This document shows, piece after piece, positions 7,566 to 17,606 of a DNA stretch of 64,000 nucleotides. The first letter of the stretch is position 1. The number at the start of each line of letters is the position of its first letter. The position numbers were made by a program, and so were the translations under genes. This DNA comes from Providencia alcalifaciens (GTDB lineage: Bacteria; Pseudomonadota; Gammaproteobacteria; Enterobacterales; Enterobacteriaceae). The notes under the pieces are model-generated. The model was given only the letters and a program-made list of their open reading frames with translations. It made no database searches and was not told the DNA's origin. The DNA lies in assembly GCF_020271745.1 (NCBI RefSeq), contig NZ_CP084296.1, positions 124,001 through 188,000 of the forward strand, read 5' to 3'.

Positions 7566-8993
7566 TTATTTTTTCTTTTTCGCTTTAGCGTTTGGTAAGT
7601 CAGTGATGCTACCTTCGTAGATCTCTGCCGCCATACCAATTGATTCATACAGTGTTGGGTGAGCATGAATAGTTAATGCTAAATCTTCAGCATCACAGCC
7701 CATTTCGATTGCCAGGCCGATTTCGCCCAGTAATTCACCACCGTTAACACCAACAACCGCACCACCGATAATACGGTTAGATTGTTTGTCGAAAATCAGC
7801 TTAGTCATACCTTCAGAGCAATCAGATGCAATTGCACGACCTGATGCAGCCCATGGGAATGTTGCTGTTTCGTAGCTGATGTTTTTCTCTTTCGCTTCTT
7901 TCTCAGTTAAACCAACCCATGCAACTTCTGGCTCAGTATAAGCGATTGATGGAATCACTTTAGGATCGAAGTAGTGCTTCAGACCAGAGATAACTTCTGC
8001 TGCCACGTGACCTTCGTGAACACCTTTGTGAGCCAGCATTGGTTGGCCAACGATGTCACCGATAGCAAAGATGTGCGGTACGTTAGTACGCATTTGTTTA
8101 TCAACATGGATAAAACCACGATCGTCAACTTCAACGCCTGCTTTGCCTGCGTCTAAGTTCTTACCGTTAGGTACGCGACCGATAGCCACTAATACAGCGT
8201 CATAACGCTGTGGTTCAGCTGGTGCTTTTTTACCTTCCATTGAAACGTAGATACCATCTTCTTTCGCTTCAACAGCAGTCACTTTAGTTTCTAACAGTAA
8301 GTTGAATTTCTTGCTGATTTGCTTAGTGAATACTTTAACCACGTCTTTATCCGCAGCTGGGATAACTTGGTCAAACATTTCAACCACATCAATTTGTGAA
8401 CCCAGTGCATGGTATACAGTACCCATCTCAAGACCGATGATACCACCACCCATTACCAGTAGACGCTCTGGAACTTCTTGCAGTTCTAATGCATCTGTTG
8501 AATCCCAAATACGTGGATCTTCATGAGGAATAAATGGTAACTGAATTGGACGTGAACCCGCAGCAATGATCGCATTATCAAAATTGATAGTGGTGCTGCC
8601 GTTTTCGCCTTCAACAACCAGTGTATTCGCGCCAGTAAATTTACCCAGACCGTTAACTACGTTAACTTTACGGCCTTTCGCCATACCCGCTAAGCCGCCA
8701 GTCAGTTGGGTGATAACTTTCTCTTTCCACAGACGAACTTTGGAAATGTCAGTTTTTGGCTCGCCAAATACGATACCGTGTTCAGCTAATGCTTTAGCTT
8801 CTTCGATAACTTTAGCAACGTGCAGTAATGCTTTAGAAGGGATACAACCAACGTTTAAACAAACTCCACCAAGAGTTGAGTAACGTTCTACCAAAACAGT
8901 TTCTAAACCTAAGTCAGCGCAACGGAATGCCGCAGAATAACCTGCTGGGCCTGCACCAAGCACAACGACTTGGGCTTTAATTTCAGTACTCAT
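7566..8993 (-). CDS. lpd: Dihydrolipoyl dehydrogenase (E3)
   Basis: FAD flavoenzyme that reoxidises dihydrolipoamide with NAD+ in the pyruvate and 2-oxoglutarate dehydrogenase complexes and the glycine cleavage system. The 475-residue product shows the N-terminal FAD motif GAGPAGYSAA, the redox disulfide GGVCLNVGCIPSK (C45 and C50), the NAD motif GGGIIGLEMG, and the C-terminal catalytic HAHPTL. The start is the ATG at 8993, spaced correctly behind AGAGG; more upstream in-frame codons lack a site. It follows aceF but is separated from it by a terminator and about 180 bp, which fits the separate lpd promoter known in E. coli and independent supply of E3 to the other complexes. Confidence 0.97.
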   Translation of the reverse strand: MSTEIKAQVVVLGAGPAGYSAAFRCADLGLETVLVERYSTLGGVCLNVGCIPSKALLHVAKVIEEAKALAEHGIVFGEPKTDISKVRLWKEKVITQLTGGLAGMAKGRKVNVVNGLGKFTGANTLVVEGENGSTTINFDNAIIAAGSRPIQLPFIPHEDPRIWDSTDALELQEVPERLLVMGGGIIGLEMGTVYHALGSQIDVVEMFDQVIPAADKDVVKVFTKQISKKFNLLLETKVTAVEAKEDGIYVSMEGKKAPAEPQRYDAVLVAIGRVPNGKNLDAGKAGVEVDDRGFIHVDKQMRTNVPHIFAIGDIVGQPMLAHKGVHEGHVAAEVISGLKHYFDPKVIPSIAYTEPEVAWVGLTEKEAKEKNISYETATFPWAASGRAIASDCSEGMTKLIFDKQSNRIIGGAVVGVNGGELLGEIGLAIEMGCDAEDLALTIHAHPTLYESIGMAAEIYEGSITDLPNAKAKKKK

Positions 8994-9170
8994 CATGACC
9001 TCTTTTTGTTTTGTCCAGCGGGGCCGCCGAATAAACGAATTTTCCACTGGTAAAGTACACACCGCAAGCAGTTTACAGAATTGTTAACATCCTGAAAAGG
9101 CTGAATACGTGACGTAACTCCCAACCTTTCGTTGTAACAGCGAAAAACTCTGCCCCAGCCTAAATAAAAC

Positions 9171-9192
9171 AGACCGGTCAATTGACCGGTCT
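9171..9192 (-). terminator. aceF terminator (22-bp perfect palindrome)
   Basis: AGACCGGTCA at 9171-9180 is followed by its exact complement with no extra loop (palindrome centred on AATT). It starts 7 bp past the aceF stop, and the minus strand continues with UGUUUUAUUU. It should end most aceEF transcripts, leaving lpd to its own promoter plus read-through. Confidence 0.7.
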
Positions 9193-9198
9193 TATTAG

Positions 9199-11061
9199 TT
9201 ACATTACCAGACGGCGAATATCGCTCATCAGTTGTCCCACTAAAGTGATGAAGCGCGCACCATCAGCGCCATCAATCACACGGTGGTCAAATGACAGAGA
9301 CATTGGCAGGATCAGGCGTGGAACGAACTCACTACCATTCCAAACTGGTTTGATAGAAGAGCGGGACAGCCCCATAATTGCCACTTCCGGCGCATTCACA
9401 ATCGGTGCAAAACCGGTAGTTCCGATACCACCTAAGCTAGAGATAGTGAAGCAACCACCTTGCATATCAGAAGCGGTCAGTTTACCTGCACGTGCTTTCT
9501 TAGACACTTCACCCAGCTCACGAGATAACTCCATAATGCCTTTTTTGTTCACGTCTTTGAAAACAGGAACAACTAAGCCATTTGGCGTATCTACAGCGAT
9601 ACCGATGTTGATATATTTTTTCAGGAACAGACGCTGTGCATCTTCTGAAATAGAGCTGTTGAAGCGTGGCATTTCTTCCAGAGCACGAGCAACCGCTTTC
9701 ATCACGAAGACCAGCGGAGTGATTTTCACATCCAGTTTTTTCTTCTCAGCTTCTTTGTTCTGCTGCTTACGGAACTCTTCAACTTCAGTGGTATCCACTT
9801 CTTCCATCAGAGTTACGTGCGGGATCATGACCCAGTTACGGCTCAGGTTAGCGCCAGAAATTTTCTGGATGCGGCCCAGCTCAACTTCTTCAACTTCACC
9901 AAATTTGCTGTAATCAATTTTCGGCCATGGAAGCATACCTGGTAAACCACCGCCAGCTGCTGCTGGTGCTTCTGCACGTTTAATTGCATCTTTAACGTAA
10001 GCTTGAACGTCTTCACGTAAGATACGACCTTTACGGCCTGTACCTTTCACTTTCGCTAAATTCACACCAAATTCGCGCGCTAAACGGCGAATTACTGGTG
10101 TTGCATGAATATACGCATCGTTCTCAACAAATTCATTTTTGCTATCAGCGGCTTTAGCTGGCGCAGAGGCTACTGGCGCTGCTGGAGCTGCAACTGGTGC
10201 AGAAGCAGGAGCTGCTGTAGGTGCAGGTGCTGCACCCGCAACTTCGAATACCATGATCAGCGAGCCAGTTTTGACTTTATCGCCAGTCGCAATCTTAATC
10301 TCTTTAACTGTACCTGCGAATGGTGCCGGTACTTCCATTGATGCTTTGTCGCCTTCAACGGTGATTAAAGATTGTTCAGCAGTTACGGTGTCGCCAACTT
10401 TGACCATGACTTCGGTAACTTCAACTTCATCACCACCGATATCTGGTACGTTAACGTCTTTGATTGCCGCTGCGGCTGGTGCCGCTGCCGGTGCTGCTGG
10501 AGCAGAAACCGCTGCTGCAGGCGCTGCGCCCGCAACTTCGAATACCATGATCAGCGAGCCAGTTTTCACTTTATCGCCAGTCGCAATCTTGATCTCTTTA
10601 ACTGTACCTGCGAATGGTGCCGGTACTTCCATTGACGCTTTATCGCCTTCAACGGTAATCAGAGATTGTTCAGCCGTGATTGCATCACCCACTTTAACCA
10701 TGATCTCAGTGACTTCAACTTCATCGCCACCGATATCTGGTACAGCGACTTCTTTCAGTGCTGCTGCAGCAGGAGCAGCTGGCGCCGCCACTGGAGCCGC
10801 AGGCGCTGCTGCTGGCGCAGATGCACCTTCTGCTGAGTCAAAAATCATGATTAATTTACCAGTAGCAACTTTGTCACCCACTGCAATTTTAATCTCTTTA
10901 ACCACACCCGCTTGTGGAGATGGGACTTCCATAGAAGCTTTATCACCTTCAACAGTGATGAGCGATTGCTCGGCTTCTACTTTATCACCAACTTTTACCA
11001 TTACTTCGGTGACTTCAACTTCATCAGCACCGATATCTGGCACTTGGATTTCAATAGACAT
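9199..11061 (-). CDS. aceF: Dihydrolipoyl acetyltransferase, E2 core of pyruvate dehydrogenase
   Basis: E2 scaffold that carries acetyl groups on lipoyl arms and transfers them to CoA. The 620-residue protein has three N-terminal lipoyl domains with attachment lysines in VEGDKAS at residues 41, 141 and 239, separated by Ala/Pro-rich linkers; a peripheral-subunit binding domain ([19 protein letters not shown], about 320-360); and a C-terminal catalytic domain with [12 protein letters not shown] (His near 593). Domains 2 and 3 are almost identical, unlike domain 1. It starts 13 bp after aceE and belongs to the same operon. Confidence 0.98.
   Translation of the reverse strand: MSIEIQVPDIGADEVEVTEVMVKVGDKVEAEQSLITVEGDKASMEVPSPQAGVVKEIKIAVGDKVATGKLIMIFDSAEGASAPAAAPAAPVAAPAAPAAAALKEVAVPDIGGDEVEVTEIMVKVGDAITAEQSLITVEGDKASMEVPAPFAGTVKEIKIATGDKVKTGSLIMVFEVAGAAPAAAVSAPAAPAAAPAAAAIKDVNVPDIGGDEVEVTEVMVKVGDTVTAEQSLITVEGDKASMEVPAPFAGTVKEIKIATGDKVKTGSLIMVFEVAGAAPAPTAAPASAPVAAPAAPVASAPAKAADSKNEFVENDAYIHATPVIRRLAREFGVNLAKVKGTGRKGRILREDVQAYVKDAIKRAEAPAAAGGGLPGMLPWPKIDYSKFGEVEEVELGRIQKISGANLSRNWVMIPHVTLMEEVDTTEVEEFRKQQNKEAEKKKLDVKITPLVFVMKAVARALEEMPRFNSSISEDAQRLFLKKYINIGIAVDTPNGLVVPVFKDVNKKGIMELSRELGEVSKKARAGKLTASDMQGGCFTISSLGGIGTTGFAPIVNAPEVAIMGLSRSSIKPVWNGSEFVPRLILPMSLSFDHRVIDGADGARFITLVGQLMSDIRRLVM
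10234..10449 (-). repeat. aceF lipoyl-domain repeat, copy 3
   Basis: DNA for residues about 205-276 of AceF. It is nearly identical to 10528-10743, one 294-bp period away, with scattered mostly silent differences; the proteins differ at only a few positions (for example DTVTA against DAITA). Confidence 0.85.
10528..10743 (-). repeat. aceF lipoyl-domain repeat, copy 2
   Basis: DNA for residues about 107-178 of AceF, the near-identical partner of 10234-10449. Copy 1 (residues 7-77) is clearly more diverged. The similarity of copies 2 and 3 suggests recent gene conversion or duplication. Confidence 0.85.
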
Positions 11062-11074
11062 TGATTATTACCTC

Positions 11075-13741
11075 TTATGCCAAACGTGGGTTAACTTTAT
11101 CTGGATTGATGTTGTATTTTTTAATCGCTTCTTCAACGACTTTAACATCAATCTCACCACGTTTAGCCAATTCACCTAACGCTGCAACGATGACATACGT
11201 TGTATCCACTTCGAAGTGGTGACGCAGATTCTCACGGCTGTCAGAGCGACCGAAACCGTCAGTACCTAATACACGATACTCACTGGCTGGAACATAAGTA
11301 CGGATTTGCTCAGCAAACAGTTTCATGTAGTCAGTCGATGCAACAGCTGGTGCATCATTCATAACTTGCGCTACATAAGGTACACGTGGCGTTGCTGATG
11401 GGTGCAGCATGTTCCAACGCTCACAATCTTGACCATCACGAGCCAATTCAGTGAATGATGTTACGCTATACACGTCAGAACCAATTCCGTATTCCGCAGC
11501 CAAGACATCGGCAGCTTCACGAACGTGGCGCATCATAGAACCAGAACCTAATAACTGCACTTTACCTTTGCTGCCTTCAACTGAAGCCAGTTTATAGATA
11601 CCTTTACGGATACCTTCTTCAACGCCTTCTGGCATTGCGTGCATGTGATAGTTTTCGTTCAGAGTCGTGATGTAGTAGTACACATTCTCTTGTTTCTCAC
11701 CATACATACGCTCTAAACCGTCTTGCATGATAACCGCAACTTCGTAAGCGTAAGCTGGGTCATAAGAAATACAGTTAGGGATAGTCAGTGATTGAATATG
11801 GCTATGACCATCTTCGTGCTGTAAGCCTTCACCGTTCAGTGTTGTACGACCAGAAGTACCACCGATCAGGAAGCCACGAGCTTGTTGGTCACCTGCTGCC
11901 CACATTAAGTCGCCAATACGTTGGAAACCAAACATAGAGTAGTAGATATAGAATGGGATCATAGGCAGGTTATTGGTGCTGTATGATGTTGCAGCCGCTA
12001 ACCATGAAGAACCTGCACCCAGTTCGTTGATACCTTCTTGCAGGATCTGACCTTTAGAGTCTTCTTTATAGTAAGCAACTTGCTCACGATCTTGCGGAGT
12101 ATATTGCTGACCTTTCGGGCTGTAGATACCAATTTGACGGAACAGGCCTTCCATACCAAAAGTACGTGCTTCGTCAGCGATGATTGGTACTAAACGCTCT
12201 TTGATCGAGTTGTTTTTCAACATAACATTCAGTGCGCGGACGAATGCGATTGTTGTTGAAATCTCTTTAGATTGTTCTTCCAGTAATTGGCTGAAATCTG
12301 ACAAAGCTGGAATTTCCAGTTTTTCATCAAATTTAGCGCGACGAGCTGGTAAGTAACCACCCAGAGCTTGGCGACGTTCGTGCAGATATTTGTATTCTTC
12401 GGAATCTTTATCAAAAGTGATTAATGGCAGTTTTTCGATTTGATCATCAGCAACTGGCACATTGAACTGATCACGGAAGTGGCGAACGCCGTCCATGTTC
12501 ATTTTCTTAACTTGGTGAGCAATGTTTTTGCCTTCTGCTGTTTCACCCATACCATAACCTTTGATGGTTTGAGCTAAAATAACAGTTGGTTTGCCTTTGG
12601 TTTCTTGTGCTTTTTTGAATGCTGCATACACTTTCTTCGGATCGTGACCACCACGGTTCAGCGCCCAAATTTCGTCATCAGTCATATCTTTCACTAATGC
12701 AGCCGTTTCTGGATAACGGTTGAAGAAGTGCTCACGTACGTATGCACCATCACGTGATTTAAATGTTTGATAGTCACCGTCAAGGGTTTCGTTCATCAAT
12801 TGAACCAGTTTGCCGGTTGTATCTTTACGCAGCAGCTCGTCCCAACGGTCGCCCCACATAACTTTGATAACTTGCCAGCCAGCACCACTGAAGATGCCTT
12901 CTAATTCGTTAACGATTTTACCGTTACCTGTTACTGGGCCATCAAGACGTTGCAGGTTACAGTTAATAACGAAAACTAAGTTATCTAACTTATCGCGAGT
13001 TGCGATAGTAATTGCACCTTTAGATTCTGGCTCATCCATCTCACCATCACCTAAGAACGCATAAACACGCTGTGCTGAAGTATCTTTCAGACCGCGGTTA
13101 TCCAAATATTTCAGGAATTTAGCTTGGTAGATAGCATTGATTGGACCCAGACCCATCGATACGGTTGGGAACTGCCAGAAGTCAGGCATTAATTTAGGGT
13201 GCGGATAAGAAGACAGACCGTTACCACCAATTTCTTGACGGAAGTTATTCATCTGCTCTTCAGTTAAGCGGCCTTCTAAGAATGCACGCGCATAGATACC
13301 AGGGGAGATATGGCCTTGGAAGAAGACTAAGTCACCACCGTCATTATTGTTATGAGCACGGAAGAAGTGGTTGAAGCAAACTTCATATAAAGTTGCGGAA
13401 GACTGGAATGATGCCATATGACCACCCAGTTCTAAATCCTTTTTAGATGCACGCAGAACGGTCATTACAGCGTTCCAGCGAATTGCAGAACGGATACGGC
13501 GTTCTAAATCCATGTTACCAGGGTATGCAGGTTCATCTTCAACAGCAATTGTGTTGATATAATCAGAACTACCAGATGCACCAGCGGCAATGTTAACACC
13601 GCCTTTACGTGCTTCGCTTAATACCTGTTCGATAATAAACTGTGCACGATCAACACCTTCTTCACGGATGACCGATTCAATCGCCTGTAGCCAGTCGCGA
13701 GTTTCAATCGGATCCACGTCATTTTTTAACATATCTGACAT
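11075..13741 (-). CDS. aceE: Pyruvate dehydrogenase E1 component (homodimeric)
   Basis: Thiamine-diphosphate enzyme that decarboxylates pyruvate and reductively acetylates the lipoyl arms of AceF. Length is 888 residues, close to E. coli AceE (887). The ThDP motif is visible as FLGDGEMDEPESKGAI followed by VINCNLQRLDG; the N-terminal segment (IETRDWLQAIESVIREEGVD) matches the E2-binding region of the family. The start ATG has AAGGA upstream. It is the first enzyme gene behind pdhR, with 212 bp between them that contain a long stem-loop (13785-13837), and is followed 13 bp later by aceF. Confidence 0.98.
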   Translation of the reverse strand: MSDMLKNDVDPIETRDWLQAIESVIREEGVDRAQFIIEQVLSEARKGGVNIAAGASGSSDYINTIAVEDEPAYPGNMDLERRIRSAIRWNAVMTVLRASKKDLELGGHMASFQSSATLYEVCFNHFFRAHNNNDGGDLVFFQGHISPGIYARAFLEGRLTEEQMNNFRQEIGGNGLSSYPHPKLMPDFWQFPTVSMGLGPINAIYQAKFLKYLDNRGLKDTSAQRVYAFLGDGEMDEPESKGAITIATRDKLDNLVFVINCNLQRLDGPVTGNGKIVNELEGIFSGAGWQVIKVMWGDRWDELLRKDTTGKLVQLMNETLDGDYQTFKSRDGAYVREHFFNRYPETAALVKDMTDDEIWALNRGGHDPKKVYAAFKKAQETKGKPTVILAQTIKGYGMGETAEGKNIAHQVKKMNMDGVRHFRDQFNVPVADDQIEKLPLITFDKDSEEYKYLHERRQALGGYLPARRAKFDEKLEIPALSDFSQLLEEQSKEISTTIAFVRALNVMLKNNSIKERLVPIIADEARTFGMEGLFRQIGIYSPKGQQYTPQDREQVAYYKEDSKGQILQEGINELGAGSSWLAAATSYSTNNLPMIPFYIYYSMFGFQRIGDLMWAAGDQQARGFLIGGTSGRTTLNGEGLQHEDGHSHIQSLTIPNCISYDPAYAYEVAVIMQDGLERMYGEKQENVYYYITTLNENYHMHAMPEGVEEGIRKGIYKLASVEGSKGKVQLLGSGSMMRHVREAADVLAAEYGIGSDVYSVTSFTELARDGQDCERWNMLHPSATPRVPYVAQVMNDAPAVASTDYMKLFAEQIRTYVPASEYRVLGTDGFGRSDSRENLRHHFEVDTTYVIVAALGELAKRGEIDVKVVEEAIKKYNINPDKVNPRLA

Positions 13742-13784
13742 GGTGTATTCCTTATCTGTTATCTATTTTATATGGTTATGTGGA

Positions 13785-13837
13785 GCCTATCTTCCTGCCA
13801 TTTTCTTCATGTTAATGAAAACAGCGGGAAGATAGGC
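13785..13837 (-). promoter_or_regulatory. Large stem-loop in the aceE leader
   Basis: GCCTATCTTCC (13785-13795) pairs perfectly with GGAAGATAGGC (13827-13837). Inside, GCC/GGC-like and TTTTC/GAAAA segments can extend the stem with two mismatches. It lies 44 bp before the aceE start in the pdhR-aceE spacer. It has no U-tract, so it is more likely a processing or stability element than a terminator. Confidence 0.6.
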
Positions 13838-13919
13838 CCTGATGTAGTTGCCGCTTTATCTCTAATTAAGAGTACTCACAGTAATGTAGACGCAGCAGTC
13901 AGGATCTACACTACCAATT

Positions 13920-13968
13920 TTAAATCTGGTCTAGCTTTAAAGCTAATCTTGCCTTAAATCTGGTCTAG
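13920..13968. repeat. 15-bp direct repeat at the pdhR 3' end
   Basis: TTAAATCTGGTCTAG occurs at 13920-13934 and again at 13954-13968. The second copy encodes the last codons and stop of pdhR (minus strand), the first is in the spacer 34 bp away. It may be a trace of a small duplication. Confidence 0.7.
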
Positions 13969-14730
13969 ATCCGGATGTTGCTGTAAGCGACGTAATGAAC
14001 GCTCTCGACGAGTCTGCTCACGCCCAATGTCCAGCAACAAATCTTCAATAAAAGCAAGATGTCGATGAGATGCTTCTCTCGCTTTTTCAGGTTCCCTTGC
14101 GACAATAGCAGAAAAAATCTGTTCTCTATGCTCGCTTACCGCGTTGTACATCTCTTTACGGGTATATAGGAACTCAAAATTCTGGCGAATATTTTGCTCT
14201 AACATAGGGATCATGCAACGCAACAAGTGTAACAGCACTACATTATGAGCAGCTTCCGTTACAATCAGTTGATACTGTAATACCGCATCTGATTCCGCGT
14301 TAAGATCACCACTTTTCTGAGCTGATTTAATCAATTCATAGCTTTGGCGGATACGCTCTAAATCTTCTTCCGTACCACGTAATGCAGCATAGTAAGCAGC
14401 GATGCCTTCCAATGCATGACGCGTTTCAAGAAGATCTAATTGAGATTCTGGGTTACCAGCAAGTAATTCGGTCAATGGGTCACTAAAACTTTGCCACATC
14501 TGTTTTTGTACAAATGTGCCACCACCTTGACGACGAGATAGAAGACCTTTGGCCTCTAAGGTTTGAATAGCTTCACGTACTGATGGCCTTGAGACATCAA
14601 ATTGCTTAGCAAGTTCACGTTCAGGAGGCAGCTTTTCGCCGGGGCGTAAAGTCCCCTCGAATATGAGATGCTCAAGCCGCTGCTCGATTACATCTGATAA
14701 CTTTGGTTGGCGAATTTTACCGTAAGTCAT
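13954..14730 (-). CDS. pdhR: PdhR, GntR-family pyruvate-responsive repressor
   Basis: Transcription repressor of the pyruvate dehydrogenase operon (and, in E. coli, of respiratory genes); pyruvate releases it from DNA. The 258-residue protein has an N-terminal GntR winged helix ([20 protein letters not shown], then [15 protein letters not shown]) and a C-terminal FCD effector domain with the metal-type LETRHALEG and HREQIFSAI segments. It is first in the operon pdhR-aceE-aceF-lpd. A perfect PdhR operator lies 52 bp upstream of its start, so autoregulation is expected. Confidence 0.96.
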   Translation of the reverse strand: MTYGKIRQPKLSDVIEQRLEHLIFEGTLRPGEKLPPERELAKQFDVSRPSVREAIQTLEAKGLLSRRQGGGTFVQKQMWQSFSDPLTELLAGNPESQLDLLETRHALEGIAAYYAALRGTEEDLERIRQSYELIKSAQKSGDLNAESDAVLQYQLIVTEAAHNVVLLHLLRCMIPMLEQNIRQNFEFLYTRKEMYNAVSEHREQIFSAIVAREPEKAREASHRHLAFIEDLLLDIGREQTRRERSLRRLQQHPDLDQI

Positions 14731-14781
14731 AATCTGCCATTTTCATAGTGAGTAATTATTGATTATCTAGTACCCAATGTT

Positions 14782-14798
14782 AATTGGTCATACCAATT
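14782..14798. promoter_or_regulatory. PdhR operator
   Basis: AATTGGTCATACCAATT is a perfect palindrome around three central bases and matches the known PdhR consensus ATTGGTnnnACCAAT. It lies 52-68 bp upstream of the pdhR start, where bound repressor would block the operon promoter. Confidence 0.9.
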
Positions 14799-15314
14799 AT
14801 TTTATGGCTTAATAAAGTAACAAAGTATTCACTATCTGTCCATAAAGACCTTGAGCTAAATCATAAAATCCTGCAAGTTTTAACGATTTTTTTTAAAAAA
14901 AGCACTAATTAATAACCACCCCTTGATTAAACAACACACAATTTTAACAAAAAATATGATTTTTTATGCCGGAAAAATCAAAACTGAACCGTTACAGCTT
15001 ACCAATTTATGCATTGAAAATCATAAAAACAGAATAAGAAATCAAAGAATAAACATTGAGCACACTTTTACAAAAAACGCCCCTAACAAAGTTAATGATT
15101 TGTTAAATCCATAATTAGTAAAAATACGCTTGCGCAATTAATCACATGAAAACGGCATGTCAATGGTAAAAAGTATTCTGTAAATATTCAGTACAATGCA
15201 ATCATCATGAATGAGTGTTTAAAAGATAGTCGCTATCTACATAGCCCTTCATTTTTTAAGGGGTGATGTATAATCTATCAACCTCCCCTTGTCTTTGTTG
15301 CCTCACTGTATAGT
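14799..15314. other. pdhR-nadC spacer, no gene seen
   Basis: About 515 bp of AT-rich DNA between the pdhR control region and the nadC stop. A 63-codon plus-strand frame (14923-15114) has no ribosome site and a low-complexity Asn/Lys/Ile product, so I do not call it. In E. coli this interval holds aroP and ampE; no trace of either is visible here. Confidence 0.55.
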
Positions 15315-16235
<921 letters not shown>

Positions 16236-16321
16236 TTACTCCAAAATATGCACCCGTATGGATTTCAACTATGCTAATCTTTCTTAATTACGGGTACTTA
16301 CAAAAAAGAAAAGAGCATACT

Positions 16322-16870
16322 ATGGATACTGATATGAAAATACATGATGGTTGGCTAAATAATGTGACTCATATCCCTTCCCTACATCATGATGACCGGC
16401 CTGAGGGCGAAGAACCTTCACTTCTCGTCATTCACAATATCAGCCTTCCACCTGGGCAGTTTGGTGGTCCTTATATTAACCAACTATTTACTGGCACTTT
16501 AAATCCCGAAGAACACCCTTTTTTCGATGACATTAAACATCTACGTGTTTCAGCCCATTGCCTCATCCGTCGTGATGGAGAAATTATTCAATATGTACCT
16601 TTCAATAAGCGCGCATGGCATGCAGGACAATCCAATTATCAAGGACGAGAAAAATGTAACGACTTCTCTATCGGCATTGAACTTGAAGGTACGGATTATG
16701 AAGCCTTCACTGAAGCTCAATATATAACTTTAGCCAAACTCACCAAGTTACTGATAACTGAATTCCCTCAGATTGAGCAGAATATTACAGGTCATAGCGA
16801 TATTGCTCCCCATCGAAAAACTGACCCAGGCCCTTACTTTGATTGGCTGCACTATAAAAACGCACTCTAA
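16322..16870 (+). CDS. ampD: AmpD, 1,6-anhydro-N-acetylmuramoyl-L-alanine amidase
   Basis: Cytoplasmic zinc amidase that removes the stem peptide from anhydro-muropeptides during cell-wall recycling; its loss derepresses AmpC beta-lactamase where AmpR is present. The 182-residue protein has the amidase_2 fold with zinc ligands in LLVIHNISLPPG and in TGHSDIAPHRKTDPGP (His and Asp), plus the RVSAHCLIRRDGEIIQYVPF and RAWHAGQSNYQGREKCNDFS signatures. The ATG at 16322 gives the family length; an upstream in-frame codon adds residues without homology. It is divergent from nadC. The usual partner ampE is missing downstream; a terminator follows instead. Confidence 0.95.
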   Translation: MDTDMKIHDGWLNNVTHIPSLHHDDRPEGEEPSLLVIHNISLPPGQFGGPYINQLFTGTLNPEEHPFFDDIKHLRVSAHCLIRRDGEIIQYVPFNKRAWHAGQSNYQGREKCNDFSIGIELEGTDYEAFTEAQYITLAKLTKLLITEFPQIEQNITGHSDIAPHRKTDPGPYFDWLHYKNAL

Positions 16871-16916
16871 GCTTTGCCAACTGATAATTTTTACGAATCA
16901 TCCGCCTATTATCTTA

Positions 16917-16950
16917 GCTAATGAGGGCAACTACCCCATTAGCCCCTTTT
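16917..16950 (+). terminator. ampD terminator
   Basis: GCTAATGAGGG (16917-16927) pairs with CCCCATTAGC (16934-16943) with one mismatch, followed by CCCTTTTCC, about 47 bp after the ampD stop. Confidence 0.7.
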
Positions 16951-17166
16951 CCTGATATGCCTCTATTTATATCAGTCTGACAAACTCATTTTTATTAGAA
17001 AAAATATTCTTGGCATGTTTTTGCGAGAACGCTCGAAATAAAATGAGACATCTCATCATTTGCAAGATCACTTTACAAAGCCACTCGTAACCTGAATTTT
17101 CAATTCGTATTTTCACTAAAAATGTCTTTTATGATGAAGCCTCACACTATCAAAGAGGTTTTGCTC

Positions 17167-17592
17167 ATGGATCAGAAAGGATTTTCCTTAATCGAAATAA
17201 TGGTTGTTATCGCAATAATTTCAATACTCAGTGCAGTTGCTATACCGGGTTATCAAAGCTATATGCAAAAAGCAGCCATGACCGATGTACTACAAACAAT
17301 TTTGCCTTATAAAAACAGTGTGGAACTGTGTAGCTTTAACCAAGGTCTTTTAGACAAATGTAATTCAGGAAAAGAAGATATACCGAGCAATATAAAAGGA
17401 AAGTATCTAAAACAGGTTGATGCAAAAGCAGGTGTCATTACCTTTGTTGGTGACAAAACATTAACGGGTCTTACGGGTATTTTGACCCCCACCAGCTCAA
17501 CAGCCACATCGCCATTTTCGTGGAGTATCAATTGCCAAGCTGATACTAATGCGGATCTAAAAAAACTTTGTGAGAAAACACTGAACTTCTAA
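17167..17592 (+). CDS. ppdD: Type IV pilin-like prepilin PpdD
   Basis: Major-pilin-like protein with a class III signal: short basic leader MDQKG, then FSLIEIMVVIAIISILSAVA, the hydrophobic N-terminal helix with Glu5 after the Gly-Phe cleavage site. Two cysteines in the C-terminal half (ELCSF..LDKC and INC..LC) are in the positions of the pilin disulfides. The 141-residue size is close to E. coli PpdD. The ATG at 17167 has GAGG eight bases upstream; earlier in-frame codons add a non-pilin leader and were rejected. It heads ppdD-hofB-hofC. No prepilin peptidase, secretin or PilT gene is in the window, so a working pilus would need genes elsewhere. Confidence 0.93.
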   Translation: MDQKGFSLIEIMVVIAIISILSAVAIPGYQSYMQKAAMTDVLQTILPYKNSVELCSFNQGLLDKCNSGKEDIPSNIKGKYLKQVDAKAGVITFVGDKTLTGLTGILTPTSSTATSPFSWSINCQADTNADLKKLCEKTLNF

Positions 17593-17606
17593 TTAAGGGA
17601 TTAACA

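Noticed and set aside
9182-9913. 243-codon plus-strand frame opposite the aceF catalytic domain
   Set aside because: Antisense shadow of a well-identified gene; no start signal and no domain.
10139-11179. Long open frame (346 codons) on the plus strand opposite aceF
   Set aside because: It is the mirror of the Ala/Pro-rich, repeat-containing lipoyl region; its Ala/Ser/Thr-rich product follows from codon bias and has no ribosome site or recognisable domain.
14923-15114. 63-codon frame in the pdhR-nadC spacer
   Set aside because: No ribosome site, AT-driven Asn/Lys/Ile composition, no similarity to anything recognised.
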